Of a DNA stretch of 64,000 nt, positions 25,593 to 33,598 are shown one piece after another. The notes beneath the pieces were generated by a model that searched no databases, was not told the DNA's origin, and was given only the letters and a program-made list of their open reading frames with translations. The stretch comes from Acetobacter sp. CAG:977 (lineage in GTDB: Bacteria; Pseudomonadota; Alphaproteobacteria; CAAGCB01; CAG-977), in the NCBI GenBank assembly GCA_000434295.1, contig HF994935.1:200037-264036 (forward strand), in the 5' to 3' direction. How positions within the stretch are numbered: the stretch's first letter is position 1; the number at the start of each line of letters is the position of its first letter. The position numbers were made by a program, and so were the translations under genes.

Positions 25593-26464
25593 AATCGCGT
25601 AACCGGATCATTTTGTTGACAGTTTTGGCGGTTATTTTAATCGTTGTTTTTGATTCTTTATATGTTGTTCCGCAAACCCAACAGGCGATCGTCATTCAAT
25701 TCGGTGAACCGAAACGGGTTGTACAGGAAGCAGGGCTTCATGTAAAAGTGCCGCTGATACAGCGCGTTGTTGTGTATGACAACCGTCTTCTCAGCCTTGA
25801 CCCTCCGGCACAGGAAGTGCCTTTGGGCGACAAAAAGCGCATCGTTGTCGATACGTTTTCGCGTTTTAAAATTGTTGATCCTTTGCTGTTTTATCAAGCA
25901 TTGCAAACGGAAGAAAACGCTCATTCCCGTTTAAGCGACGCGATTGCGTCTTCGTTGCGCGACGTTTTGGGGCAACACGACATGAAAACGATTTTGTCGC
26001 CGAAACGTACCGAGATAATGGCTCAGATTAGGGATGAAGTGAATTCCAAGGCAAAGGCGTTCGGGGTTAATGTCGTTGACGTTCGTATTCGGCGTGCGGA
26101 TTTGCCGGAAGAAACGTCTCAGGCGGTTTATGCGCGGATGCGTTCGGAACGCGAGCGCGAAGCCAAAGAATTTCGGGCTCAGGGACAGCAGATGAACCAG
26201 AAAATCAAGGCGGAAGCCGACAGGGACAAAGCCAAAATTCTGGCTCAGGCTCAGAAAGAAGCTCAGATTATTCGCGGTCAGGGCGATAAGGAAGCCGCGC
26301 GCATTTGGGCGGAAGCGTCTTCAAAAGACAAAGAGTTTTATACGTTCTACCGTTCATTGGAAGCGTATCGCAAATCAATGGAAACGGAAGGGACATCTTT
26401 GGTTTTGAGCCCGGAATCGGACTTTTTCCGGTTTTTCGGAAAACTGCCGCGCTCTGCCAAGTAA
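25589..26464 (+). CDS. hflC: FtsH-modulating membrane protein HflC
   Basis: A 291-residue SPFH protein with an N-terminal membrane anchor (IILLTVLAVILIVVFDSLYVV) and the family segments QTQQAIVIQFGEPKRVV and VVDVRIRRADLPEE. A coiled coil (ERERE AKEFRAQGQQ, then KEAQIIRGQGDKEAARI) ends in FYRSLEAYRKS. The gene follows hflK with an ATGA overlap, the standard arrangement. Confidence 0.95.
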   Translation: MKSRNRIILLTVLAVILIVVFDSLYVVPQTQQAIVIQFGEPKRVVQEAGLHVKVPLIQRVVVYDNRLLSLDPPAQEVPLGDKKRIVVDTFSRFKIVDPLLFYQALQTEENAHSRLSDAIASSLRDVLGQHDMKTILSPKRTEIMAQIRDEVNSKAKAFGVNVVDVRIRRADLPEETSQAVYARMRSEREREAKEFRAQGQQMNQKIKAEADRDKAKILAQAQKEAQIIRGQGDKEAARIWAEASSKDKEFYTFYRSLEAYRKSMETEGTSLVLSPESDFFRFFGKLPRSAK

Positions 26465-26481
26465 GATAAGAGGCGTTTCGG

Positions 26482-26670
26482 GTGATAAGCGAGCTCTTGC
26501 AGGCAATCGCATTGGCAATGGTCATTGAAGGGCTTTATTATGCTTTGATGCCCGATAAGGCTCAGGAAGCCATGCGTCGCTTGTGTTCGGTGCCTGCGTC
26601 CGTGTTAAGCACGGCAGGAATGATTTTGGCGCTGTTCGGGACTGTTTGCGTTATTTTGCTGAGGAGATAG
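26482..26670 (+). CDS. DUF2065 small membrane protein
   Basis: A 62-residue protein with two hydrophobic helices (ELLQAIALAMVIEGLYYALMP and VLSTAGMILALFGTVCVILLRR). It matches DUF2065, a small family nearly always found after hflC in proteobacteria. It starts with GTG 17 bases after the hflC stop. The role is unknown; the place suggests a link to the HflKC-FtsH complex. Confidence 0.88.
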   Translation: MISELLQAIALAMVIEGLYYALMPDKAQEAMRRLCSVPASVLSTAGMILALFGTVCVILLRR

Positions 26671-26671
26671 T

Positions 26672-28102
26672 ATGATTTTTTGCCGTTTCCTTTTTGCGTT
26701 GATGCTTTTATTACCGCTTCGGGCGCGGGCGTCGTTGCCCGTGTCGGATTCGTATGCGGATGTCGTTGAACGTCTGTTGCCTTCGGTCGTCAGCGTGTCT
26801 GCGACAAAAGTAACGGGGCCCGTTCCTTTGGAAATGTTAAGAGTGCCGCCGGGATCTCCGTTTGAAGATTTTTTCCGCGAATTTTACAAAAACGGCGGTC
26901 TGAACGCGCAAAAGGCGATTTTGCTGGGGTCGGGCTTTGTGTACAGCGCGGACGGGTACATCGTAACCAGTTCTCACGTCGTGGAAAATATGGATGAGGT
27001 CATGGTAACGATGAACGGCGGCAAAGCGCTGAAGGGCAAAGTCGTCGGCAAAGACCCGAAGACGGATATCGCGCTGGTCAAGGTGGACAGCCCCGAACCG
27101 TTGACGCCCGTTACGCTTTCCGATTCGGATCAGGCGCGTGTCGGAGACGTCGTTTTGGCGATAGGTAATCCGTTCGGTTTGGGCAATACGGTAACTTCCG
27201 GAATTATTTCCGCGCGTTCCCGCGATATACAGGTCGGTCCTTATGACGATTTTTTACAGACCGATGCGGCGATTAACCGCGGCAATTCGGGCGGACCTTT
27301 GTTTAATGCGAAGGGCGGGCTGGTCGGCGTGAATACGGCGATTTTTTCGCCTTCGGGCGGCAGCGTCGGCATAGCTTTTGCGGTGCCGTCAAACATGGCG
27401 AAATGGGTGGCGGATTCTTTAATAAAAGACGGTCGGATTCGCCGCGGCAGACTGGGGTTGAAAATTCAGACGGTATCGCCCGAAATCGCACAGACGCTGA
27501 AAATGCCCAAAGCCTACGGAGCTTTGGTTGCGGGCGTTGATCCGAAATCTCCGGCGTCGACTTCGGGAATCAAGGCGGGGGACGTTATCGTTTCCTTTGA
27601 CGGAACGGAAATTTCTTCGATGAGGCAATTGCCGCGTTTGGCAGCGGAATCTCCGGTCGGCGGGACGGTAACGTTGGGCGTTTGGCGCGACGGTAAGGTC
27701 TTTAAAGCGCCGTTGGTCATTGACGAAATGAAAGAACCCGTTCGTTCGGCTCCGAATGCGCAGGTTGTGTCGGACGCGGATAAGACGACGGTTGAAGAAA
27801 TAGAGTTTTTGGGTGTTTCCGTTGCGGATTTGTCTCCGGCGGTCAGACAAAAGTTCCGCTTGTCCAAAAGCGCGGAAGGCGTGTTGATTACCAAAGTCGT
27901 TCCGAAGACGGACGCGGCGCTTAAGGGGCTTCGCGCGGGGGATTTGATCGTCGAAATCGACAAGAAGCCCGCCTTTACGACGAAAAGCGTTGCCGACTGG
28001 AAAAACGAAGCGGCGGAAACGGGACAGGATTCGGCATTTCTTTTAATCGAGCGCAACGGCGAACGGTTTTTTATGGTTGTAAAGTTTTCAATGCCGGAGT
28101 GA
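26672..28102 (+). CDS. Periplasmic serine protease of the Do/DegP/DegQ family
   Basis: A signal peptide (CRFLFALMLLLPLRARAS) leads a trypsin-like domain with the triad His102 (SSHVVENM), Asp132 (KTDIALVKV) and Ser206 (NRGNSGGPLF). Two PDZ domains follow, at about residues 265-355 and 385-470 (the second with EFLGVSVADLSPA and GLRAGDLIVEIDKKP). The protease and chaperone handles misfolded envelope proteins. At 476 residues it has normal length. The start lies one base after the DUF2065 stop, completing the common hflK-hflC-DUF2065-degP block. Confidence 0.93.
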   Translation: MIFCRFLFALMLLLPLRARASLPVSDSYADVVERLLPSVVSVSATKVTGPVPLEMLRVPPGSPFEDFFREFYKNGGLNAQKAILLGSGFVYSADGYIVTSSHVVENMDEVMVTMNGGKALKGKVVGKDPKTDIALVKVDSPEPLTPVTLSDSDQARVGDVVLAIGNPFGLGNTVTSGIISARSRDIQVGPYDDFLQTDAAINRGNSGGPLFNAKGGLVGVNTAIFSPSGGSVGIAFAVPSNMAKWVADSLIKDGRIRRGRLGLKIQTVSPEIAQTLKMPKAYGALVAGVDPKSPASTSGIKAGDVIVSFDGTEISSMRQLPRLAAESPVGGTVTLGVWRDGKVFKAPLVIDEMKEPVRSAPNAQVVSDADKTTVEEIEFLGVSVADLSPAVRQKFRLSKSAEGVLITKVVPKTDAALKGLRAGDLIVEIDKKPAFTTKSVADWKNEAAETGQDSAFLLIERNGERFFMVVKFSMPE

Positions 28103-28578
28103 AGATGCGGGTAGATTTTTACCATTTGCAACGCAGTTCACTGGAACAGGTTTTGCCGAAACTTGCTCAGATGTGCTATTCGCGGGGATTGAGGCTTTTG
28201 ATACGGACGTCCGTGGAAGATCGTGCGGAATACTTGAACGGTCTTCTTTGGACGTATGACGCGAATTCGTGGTTGCCGCACGGTACGCAAAAAGACGGCT
28301 ATGATGCCGAACAGCCCGTTTACATAACGTCTGCGGAAAACAATCCGAACAACGCAACGGTCGTCATGTTGACGGACGGCGGCAGTTTTGACGAGATCAA
28401 GACGTTTGAGCGCTGTTTAAATATATTTGACGGCAATGACGAAGATGCCGTCATTCAAGCGCGCAAGCTGTGGAAATCGGCTGTTGAAGCGCGTGCCGAA
28501 GCATACTATTGGCAACAGAGTGCGGACGGACGTTGGGAAATGAAAGCGTCCAAAGTTCCCGAAGAAGAGGGAAAATAG
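28099..28578 (+). CDS. holC: DNA polymerase III chi subunit
   Basis: A 159-residue protein with the HolC fold: MRVDFYHLQRSSLEQVLPKL at the start, RGLRLLIRTSVEDRAEYLNGLLW, NSWLPHGTQKDGYDAEQPVYIT and NNATVVMLTDGG. Chi links the clamp loader to SSB. GTG at 28099 overlaps the protease stop by four bases (GTGA); the ATG at 28105 is the other possible start. In alphaproteobacteria holC more often follows pepA. Confidence 0.9.
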   Translation: MKMRVDFYHLQRSSLEQVLPKLAQMCYSRGLRLLIRTSVEDRAEYLNGLLWTYDANSWLPHGTQKDGYDAEQPVYITSAENNPNNATVVMLTDGGSFDEIKTFERCLNIFDGNDEDAVIQARKLWKSAVEARAEAYYWQQSADGRWEMKASKVPEEEGK

Positions 28579-28582
28579 TTTT

Positions 28583-28912
28583 TTAAGGCTTTGAAGATTC
28601 TTTTTCGGGCTTTTTACCGACGCGGATCCAAAATTCGATTTTTTTCGAAGCTGGATTGATGACGGCAATTTTATCGGGTTCGGCGTTATCCGACACGTTC
28701 AGACAGATATAATCGCCGCATCCGACGGCATTGTTGATTTTTGCGCCGTGTTCCAGTCCCAGCCAGACATTTTCGGCGACGGTTGCGGTACGGGGAAGGA
28801 TTTTGGGCGTTTTTTTATAAAACAGCAATCCGTAGACGACGCCGCCCATTCCCAAAAAGATTAAAAAAGTCATGACGCCGATCAAAAGCTTTAAGAAGAA
28901 AATTTTATTCAT
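28583..28912 (-). CDS. Single-span membrane protein of unknown function
   Basis: A 109-residue protein with one hydrophobic helix near the N-terminus (LLIGVMTFLIFLGMGGVVYGLLF) followed by a small domain with WLGLEHGAKINNAVGCGDYICL and KIAVINPASKKIEFWIRVG. It resembles a short alphaproteobacterial family with one helix and a beta domain (DUF6476-like), but that link is from memory. It converges on holC and is divergent from the gene at 29082. Confidence 0.6.
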   Translation of the reverse strand: MNKIFFLKLLIGVMTFLIFLGMGGVVYGLLFYKKTPKILPRTATVAENVWLGLEHGAKINNAVGCGDYICLNVSDNAEPDKIAVINPASKKIEFWIRVGKKPEKESSKP

Positions 28913-28987
28913 GGAGCCTCGGTTGGGAAGTAAGTTTTTTTATATTTATAGCGTTAAAAGGCGTTTGGGGCAAACGGGATTTTATAT

Positions 28988-29010
28988 GACAAAAAATACT
29001 GTTTTTTGTC
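28988..29010. repeat. Inverted repeat in the 28912/29082 divergent region
   Basis: GACAAAAAA (28988-28996) and TTTTTTGTC (29002-29010) form a perfect nine-base inverted repeat with a five-base centre, beside a TATAAA box on the minus strand. It could be an operator or chance in AT-rich DNA. Confidence 0.4.
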
Positions 29011-29021
29011 CAAAAAACTTC

Positions 29022-29050
29022 TTGCGAAAAGAAACGGATAAAGGTAGGAT
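29022..29050 (+). promoter_or_regulatory. Promoter for the gene at 29082
   Basis: TTGCGA (29022-29027) and TAGGAT (29045-29050) are 17 bases apart, giving a leader of about 25 bases with AGTAGGAG as the ribosome site. Confidence 0.45.
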
Positions 29051-29081
29051 ATAAGAAAAACATCAGAAGTAGGAGTTTCTC

Positions 29082-30020
29082 ATGCCGATAGAGCTTTTTC
29101 AGACTTCAGCGAAAGAATTTCAAGGTAAAGACGGTGACGTTTCCTTGAAGGATTTGGACAAGGTTCGCAACATTGAAAAATATTTAAGCGGCGCCGTAGC
29201 GGCGATGGGCGGTGCGTCGACGGCGTACGGTGCGTCGAAGAGGGCGGCGTCTTATGCGCGCAAAGCCGATTTGTCCGAATTTAAAAAAGATACCGATCAT
29301 ACACTGAAAATGATGGGCAAGGTTGAGAACAAGCTGAAAGAAGCGGCATCTTCTTACGATACGAAAACGAAGGTTGCTTATGCACTAGGCGGTGCAGAAC
29401 GGATGCGCGCCGTGATGTTGGGTGCGGCTTCTGTCGTTGCGGGCGTTGCGGGGGCGAACGGCGTTGCGGGGGCGAACGGTGCCGAACCGATGATGGCGGC
29501 TTCTTTGGTTTTGGGAGCCGGAGCGTTTTGCACGTATGTTGACAGCTTTACGGCGGACGGCAAATCCGAAAACAAGCAGGATTTGCGCGAATACACGCAA
29601 ATCAAGCATGCTCAGATTGCTTTAAAGAAAATGAAAAAAGCTTTGACGGGTGAACCGACGTATATGGAACAGGTCGGCAAGCTGTTCGCAGACGGCTACG
29701 GTAATCCGGGCGGCATGGTAACGGTTCCTCCTTCAAAGGAAGTTCGTGCTCCTTCGGAAGAGAAAAAGACGGAAGGAAAGTCGTCGTATTGGCAGGAAGT
29801 CAAGCGTTTGATTGCTGAAGGTTACGGCAATCCGGGCGGTATGGTAACGGTTCCGATGTCCAAAGACGAAGTTAAGGCGGACGCGGCGCCGAAACCCGCC
29901 GAAAATAAAGGAAAGGCGTCGTCTTACAAAGAGGAAGTAACGAAGCTGTATGCGAATTTCGGTAATCCGAGCGGCGGTTTCGTTCACAATGCTTTGGCGG
30001 GTAAAAAGCGCAGCCGCTGA
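29082..30020 (+). CDS. Unknown protein with C-terminal GYGNPGG repeats
   Basis: A 312-residue protein that I do not recognise. The N-terminal half is helical (KDLDKVRNIEKYLSGAVAAMGG), and the middle has two hydrophobic stretches separated by a doubled VAGANG (AVMLGAASVVAGVAGANG and MMAASLVLGAGAFCTYVDSF). The C-terminal third has three spaced repeats of the form Y-x2-(E/Q)V-x2-L-(F/I/Y)A-(D/E/N)-GYGNPGGMVTVP, at about residues 197-222, 238-262 and 285-305, with Lys/Glu/Ala-rich linkers; the third is degenerate (FGNPSGG). The repeat is also clear in DNA (29695-29728 and 29819-29852). It has its own promoter and terminator. It is probably lineage-specific; the membrane-like middle suggests association with the envelope. 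Confidence 0.6.
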   Translation: MPIELFQTSAKEFQGKDGDVSLKDLDKVRNIEKYLSGAVAAMGGASTAYGASKRAASYARKADLSEFKKDTDHTLKMMGKVENKLKEAASSYDTKTKVAYALGGAERMRAVMLGAASVVAGVAGANGVAGANGAEPMMAASLVLGAGAFCTYVDSFTADGKSENKQDLREYTQIKHAQIALKKMKKALTGEPTYMEQVGKLFADGYGNPGGMVTVPPSKEVRAPSEEKKTEGKSSYWQEVKRLIAEGYGNPGGMVTVPMSKDEVKADAAPKPAENKGKASSYKEEVTKLYANFGNPSGGFVHNALAGKKRSR

Positions 30021-30033
30021 TAAGGAAAACAGG

Positions 30034-30065
30034 AAAAGCCCCGCTTTCAAACGGGGCTTTTTCTT
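30034..30065 (+). terminator. Rho-independent terminator
   Basis: AAAGCCCCG and CGGGGCTTT flank an eight-base loop, followed by TTC-TTT, 15 bases after the stop of the repeat protein. Confidence 0.88.
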
Positions 30066-30089
30066 TAAGCGGTTATGTATTTTGTGTGT

Positions 30090-30117
30090 TTGAAATTATA
30101 AGTTGATATGCTATTAA
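30090..30117 (+). promoter_or_regulatory. Possible promoter for the glycosyltransferase at 30206
   Basis: TTGAAA (30090-30095) and TATTAA (30112-30117) have a 16-base spacer. A second candidate -35 (TTGCGG, 30130-30135) with TATTTC lies downstream, so the true start is open. Confidence 0.35.
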
Positions 30118-30205
30118 TGTTTTGAAATGTTGCGGAAACGAAAACGATAGAATATTTCGGACAGTATTTCAAAGTTGCTTTATTTTATAAATTAAGGGGT
30201 AAGTT

Positions 30206-32284
30206 ATGGCAAAATTTTCCGATTTGGTAAAAGCATCCGTTTTTTCTTGTGCAGACGGTTTTGACAAACTTACGCCTGAAATTTCCGTTATTTTGCCTAC
30301 GTTTAAACGCGGTGACAACGGTTTGTTTCAAAAAAGCGTTGATTCGCTGTTAGCTCAAACGTTTAAAAATTTTGAATTGATTATTATTGACGACGGCTCA
30401 TCAGATTCGACGGCTGAACATATCAAAAAATATATGTCTGAAGACGCACGTGTTGCAGTTATCAGACACCCTGAAAATATAGGGTTGCCGGCCGTGTCTC
30501 AGGACGAAGGTTTTTTGCGTTCGCGAGGGGCTTTTTATTTTTATGCGTTTGATGATAATGAATATGATGTTTCGGCAATGGAAACTCTGCTGAAGTTTTT
30601 AGAGGAGAATCCGGATTTAAAAGCAGTTTACGGTGCTTCTGAATTTGTTTTGCCAAACGGAAATGTTTCTTTGATCGGTGACGAAGATCTGGATTTGGAC
30701 AGACTGTTTACACTGAATTACATTCCGAATTCACCTGTCCTCATGCGCCGAGAGTTGATTGACGAAATCGGTTTTTATGATCCGCATATTTCTATGGTGC
30801 GTTTATGCGATTGGGATTTGTGGTGTCGTATTGCACGAAAATATCCTGTCGGACGCGTCGATAAAACGCTTGTCAAAGAACTTTCTTTGTCTTTGCCGGA
30901 CAGTCTTGCAAATTCTTATCCGCTAAGCAAAGCCGCCGTCAGAGAACGAATGTTCACGGATCGTAACGACAGGCTGAAGCCTGAATCTATTTTTGACATG
31001 GAAATAGATGATATTTCTCCGCGCCTGTCAAAACGATCTCAAGAAGAAATAAAAGAAATAGCCGAAACAAAGTTTTCTCGATTTTTTTGGAGCAAAAAAC
31101 AATATTCTGTGCCGGAACAAAGCGGAAAATATTTATTGGCAGTCGTAAATTGTATAGAAGCATCCGTTGATATGTTTTTTTCATCGCATGATACGAATGT
31201 TATCGTTTTAAACGAACTTTCTTTGGCTGAAGAGATGGCATATCACTTAAAAAATGCGTCTGCAGTCGTATTTTGCCGTTATGTTTCCGAAAACTATTTA
31301 ACGTATGCGGAAGCATGCCGCCGTGCGGGGACTCCTTACTATTACTGTACGGATGAGAATTTTTTTGATTTGGGAATGATGTCTTTTTCTCATGATTTAA
31401 AATATTTTCTGGACAGAGCGTCGGGAATTATGGTTTCGACAGCTCCGTTGCAAAAGTATTTTGAGGAAAGAGGCTTTTCCGAGATTCAAAGAGTTGTTCC
31501 CGTTGTTTTTCGAAAATCAGAAACGTTTCTTGACGACGGGCGCTTTAAAAACCCGAAAGAATTAGGTTTTTTGTATGCCTCAAATATGAGGATGGACGGA
31601 CTGACAGAATTTCGGGAAGTTTTAAAAGATTTGCGCCGTAAGTATAAAATTCGCTTTTTTATATTTGACAGACAACAACAGCATCAAGAAATGACGGCTT
31701 TTGCGGAAGCCTGCAAGCAAGATGAAATAGAGGTGAAAATTATAAAAGGGGAACGTTCTTATGACGCTTTTTTAAATAAATTAAAACCTCTTCCCATTCA
31801 TTTTATTCTTCATCCCGAAGGGAAAAATGACGAATTTCGTAATAACTGCAAAAACAAGACACTGAACTTTATCGCAACGGGGGTGTATGCTTCGGCATTT
31901 GTTTTTGTTCCGGATATTTTCCCTTTTTCGCGCGTTCGTGACGAGTACGGCATTACGGGAGCCGTTTATAAACAGCCGAAAGATATAGAAGAGCAGATAG
32001 AACGCCTTTTGTCGGATAAAGCATATGTTCATGCTTGGTTCAATAAAGAAGTAAGCTTGTGCGAAAAAGAAATGAATCCTGAAACTAATGACAGATTGTT
32101 TTTAAAGCTTTTAGAGGCTTCACCGTCAAAAAGAAAAACGGTACAGATACAATTTAAAGACCGTTTCGAAGTTTTTCTGTATTCGCTTCTTACGCTGTTC
32201 AGTCTTGGAAAGTTGCATAAGAAACTGAAAAAAAAGAAAAAAAGCTTAAAGAAAAGGCTGCGTTTTTTGAAAGCCTGCCGGTAA
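30206..32284 (+). CDS. Glycosyltransferase: GT2 domain plus a second, GT-B-like half
   Basis: Residues about 20-240 of this 692-residue protein are a GT-A family 2 transferase: ISVILPTFKRGDNG, FELIIIDDGSSDSTAE, an acidic metal region YAFDDNEYD and CDWDLWCRIARKYPVG. The C-terminal half (about 290-650) has YLLAVVNCIEASVDMFF, an alternating strand-helix pattern, MVSTAPLQKYFEERG and FLYASNMRMDG, which look like a GT-B fold of the type that follows GT2 domains in polymer-building glycosyltransferases. The last 50 residues are very basic (LHKKLKKKKKSLKKRLRF), suitable for membrane contact. The gene is AT-rich compared with its neighbours and stands alone before rluD. It probably makes a surface polysaccharide; substrates are unknown. 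Confidence 0.75.
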   Translation: MAKFSDLVKASVFSCADGFDKLTPEISVILPTFKRGDNGLFQKSVDSLLAQTFKNFELIIIDDGSSDSTAEHIKKYMSEDARVAVIRHPENIGLPAVSQDEGFLRSRGAFYFYAFDDNEYDVSAMETLLKFLEENPDLKAVYGASEFVLPNGNVSLIGDEDLDLDRLFTLNYIPNSPVLMRRELIDEIGFYDPHISMVRLCDWDLWCRIARKYPVGRVDKTLVKELSLSLPDSLANSYPLSKAAVRERMFTDRNDRLKPESIFDMEIDDISPRLSKRSQEEIKEIAETKFSRFFWSKKQYSVPEQSGKYLLAVVNCIEASVDMFFSSHDTNVIVLNELSLAEEMAYHLKNASAVVFCRYVSENYLTYAEACRRAGTPYYYCTDENFFDLGMMSFSHDLKYFLDRASGIMVSTAPLQKYFEERGFSEIQRVVPVVFRKSETFLDDGRFKNPKELGFLYASNMRMDGLTEFREVLKDLRRKYKIRFFIFDRQQQHQEMTAFAEACKQDEIEVKIIKGERSYDAFLNKLKPLPIHFILHPEGKNDEFRNNCKNKTLNFIATGVYASAFVFVPDIFPFSRVRDEYGITGAVYKQPKDIEEQIERLLSDKAYVHAWFNKEVSLCEKEMNPETNDRLFLKLLEASPSKRKTVQIQFKDRFEVFLYSLLTLFSLGKLHKKLKKKKKSLKKRLRFLKACR

Positions 32285-32313
32285 GTCAAAAGCTTGCTTG
32301 GGAAGAATATTTC

Positions 32314-33297
32314 ATGTGTGAGCAACAAAAAGGGAATATAATTTTTACGCCTCCGGCTGGCGAAGAAAATGCCGGAACCAGAGCCGACAAATGGATTTCC
32401 GAATGCAGCGATTTGTCCCGCAGTCGTGCGGCGGCACTGATTAACGAGGGCAGAGTTCTTTTAAACGGAACGCCTTTGATCGCGGCGGATAAAAAAATAC
32501 GGACGGGCGAAATTTATGAAATCCGTATTCCGGCACCTGTTTCGGCACAACCCGTACCCGAAGATTTACCTTTGGACGTCATTTACGAAGACGACGATTT
32601 GCTGGTTTTAAACAAAGCCGCAGGAATGGTCGTTCATCCGGCGGCGGGAAATTATGAAGGAACGCTGGTCAATGCTTTGTTATCCCGTTGCGCGGACAGC
32701 CTGTCGGGGATCGGCGGAGTGGCACGTCCGGGGATCGTCCACAGGCTTGACAAGGAGACCAGCGGTTTGATGGTCGTTGCCAAAAATGATTTTACGCATC
32801 AGGGATTGTCGGAACAGTTCGCCGTTCACAGTTTGGAACGTTGTTACAAGGCGTTGGTCTGGGGAACGCCGCAACCGTTAAACGGCAGCGTTGAAACATT
32901 CATCGGACGCAGTCGGTTCGACCGAAAAAAAATGGCGGTCGTTCGGAATGCGGGCAAACATGCTTTGACGAATTATAAAGTCTTGGATATTTTTGCGGGC
33001 GGCGCCGTCAGTTTGGTGGAATGCTCTCTCAAGACGGGGCGGACGCATCAGGTGCGCGTGCATATGACGCATTTGGGGCATCCTTTGTTGGGAGATGCAC
33101 TGTACGGCAGAATTCCGAAATCGGCAAAGCAAAAAATGTCGTCCGAGTCGTTTAAGGCAGCTTCTTCTTTTGCGCGCCAGGCGCTTCATTCATATAAAAT
33201 GAGCTTTGAACATCCGCGAACGCATAAAACAATGAGCTTTGAGCTTCCTTTGCCCGAAGATATGCAACGTTTGGCGGATTTGTTAAAGCAAGAATAA
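32314..33297 (+). CDS. rluD: Ribosomal large-subunit pseudouridine synthase, RluD/RluC family
   Basis: The 327-residue protein has an N-terminal S4 RNA-binding domain (ADKWISECSDLSRSRAAALINEGRV) and a pseudouridine synthase domain with the catalytic Asp in GIVHRLDKETSGLMVVAKN (Asp about 146). Further family segments are LDVIYEDDDLLVLNKAAGMVVHPA and KTGRTHQVRVHMTHLGHPLLGD (short: GRTHQVRVHMTHLGHPL). RluD makes pseudouridines in 23S rRNA helix 69; RluC is the alternative. It begins 29 bases after the glycosyltransferase stop. Confidence 0.9.
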   Translation: MCEQQKGNIIFTPPAGEENAGTRADKWISECSDLSRSRAAALINEGRVLLNGTPLIAADKKIRTGEIYEIRIPAPVSAQPVPEDLPLDVIYEDDDLLVLNKAAGMVVHPAAGNYEGTLVNALLSRCADSLSGIGGVARPGIVHRLDKETSGLMVVAKNDFTHQGLSEQFAVHSLERCYKALVWGTPQPLNGSVETFIGRSRFDRKKMAVVRNAGKHALTNYKVLDIFAGGAVSLVECSLKTGRTHQVRVHMTHLGHPLLGDALYGRIPKSAKQKMSSESFKAASSFARQALHSYKMSFEHPRTHKTMSFELPLPEDMQRLADLLKQE

Positions 33298-33299
33298 CG

Positions 33300-33327
33300 A
33301 AAAAAGCCCGCAAAACTGCAGGCTTTA
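33300..33327. terminator. Terminator between rluD and rpmJ (convergent)
   Basis: AAAGCCTGC and GCGGGCTTT pair across a six-base loop. On the minus strand a run of six T follows, so it best serves rpmJ, but it can also act on rluD transcripts. Confidence 0.82.
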
Positions 33328-33355
33328 TCGTTACTGTAATAAGCAAGTCCGCAAA

Positions 33356-33481
33356 TTAGCCCTGGCGAGCCTTCATGCGCGGGTTCTTCTTATTGATGAC
33401 GTAAACGCGACCTTTTCTGCGCACGACTTTGCAGTCTTTATCGCGCAGTTTCGCGGATTTCAGGGAATTACGAACTTTCAT
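33356..33481 (-). CDS. rpmJ: 50S ribosomal protein L36
   Basis: A 41-codon minus-strand frame that starts MKVRNSLKSAKLRDKDCKVV and ends in NPRMKARQG. This is the longer, zinc-ligand-poor form of L36 found in alphaproteobacteria (KVRNSLKS... instead of KVRPSVKK). It is below most ORF cutoffs but certain. It has its own strong promoter at 33526-33554 and a terminator after it. Confidence 0.95.
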   Translation of the reverse strand: MKVRNSLKSAKLRDKDCKVVRRKGRVYVINKKNPRMKARQG

Positions 33482-33525
33482 AACTTAAATCCTCAATCTA
33501 GATGCCTTCTTGATGAAGACAGATG

Positions 33526-33554
33526 ACAATACCCAGATTCTCGTGTAATGTCAA
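33526..33554 (-). promoter_or_regulatory. rpmJ promoter
   Basis: A consensus TTGACA (33554-33549 on the minus strand) and TATTGT (33531-33526) with a 17-base spacer lie about 45 bases before the rpmJ ATG. Confidence 0.8.
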
Positions 33555-33598
33555 TGTCTGAAGTACGATATTCTTAAAAATATCTTAGGGAGTTTTTG

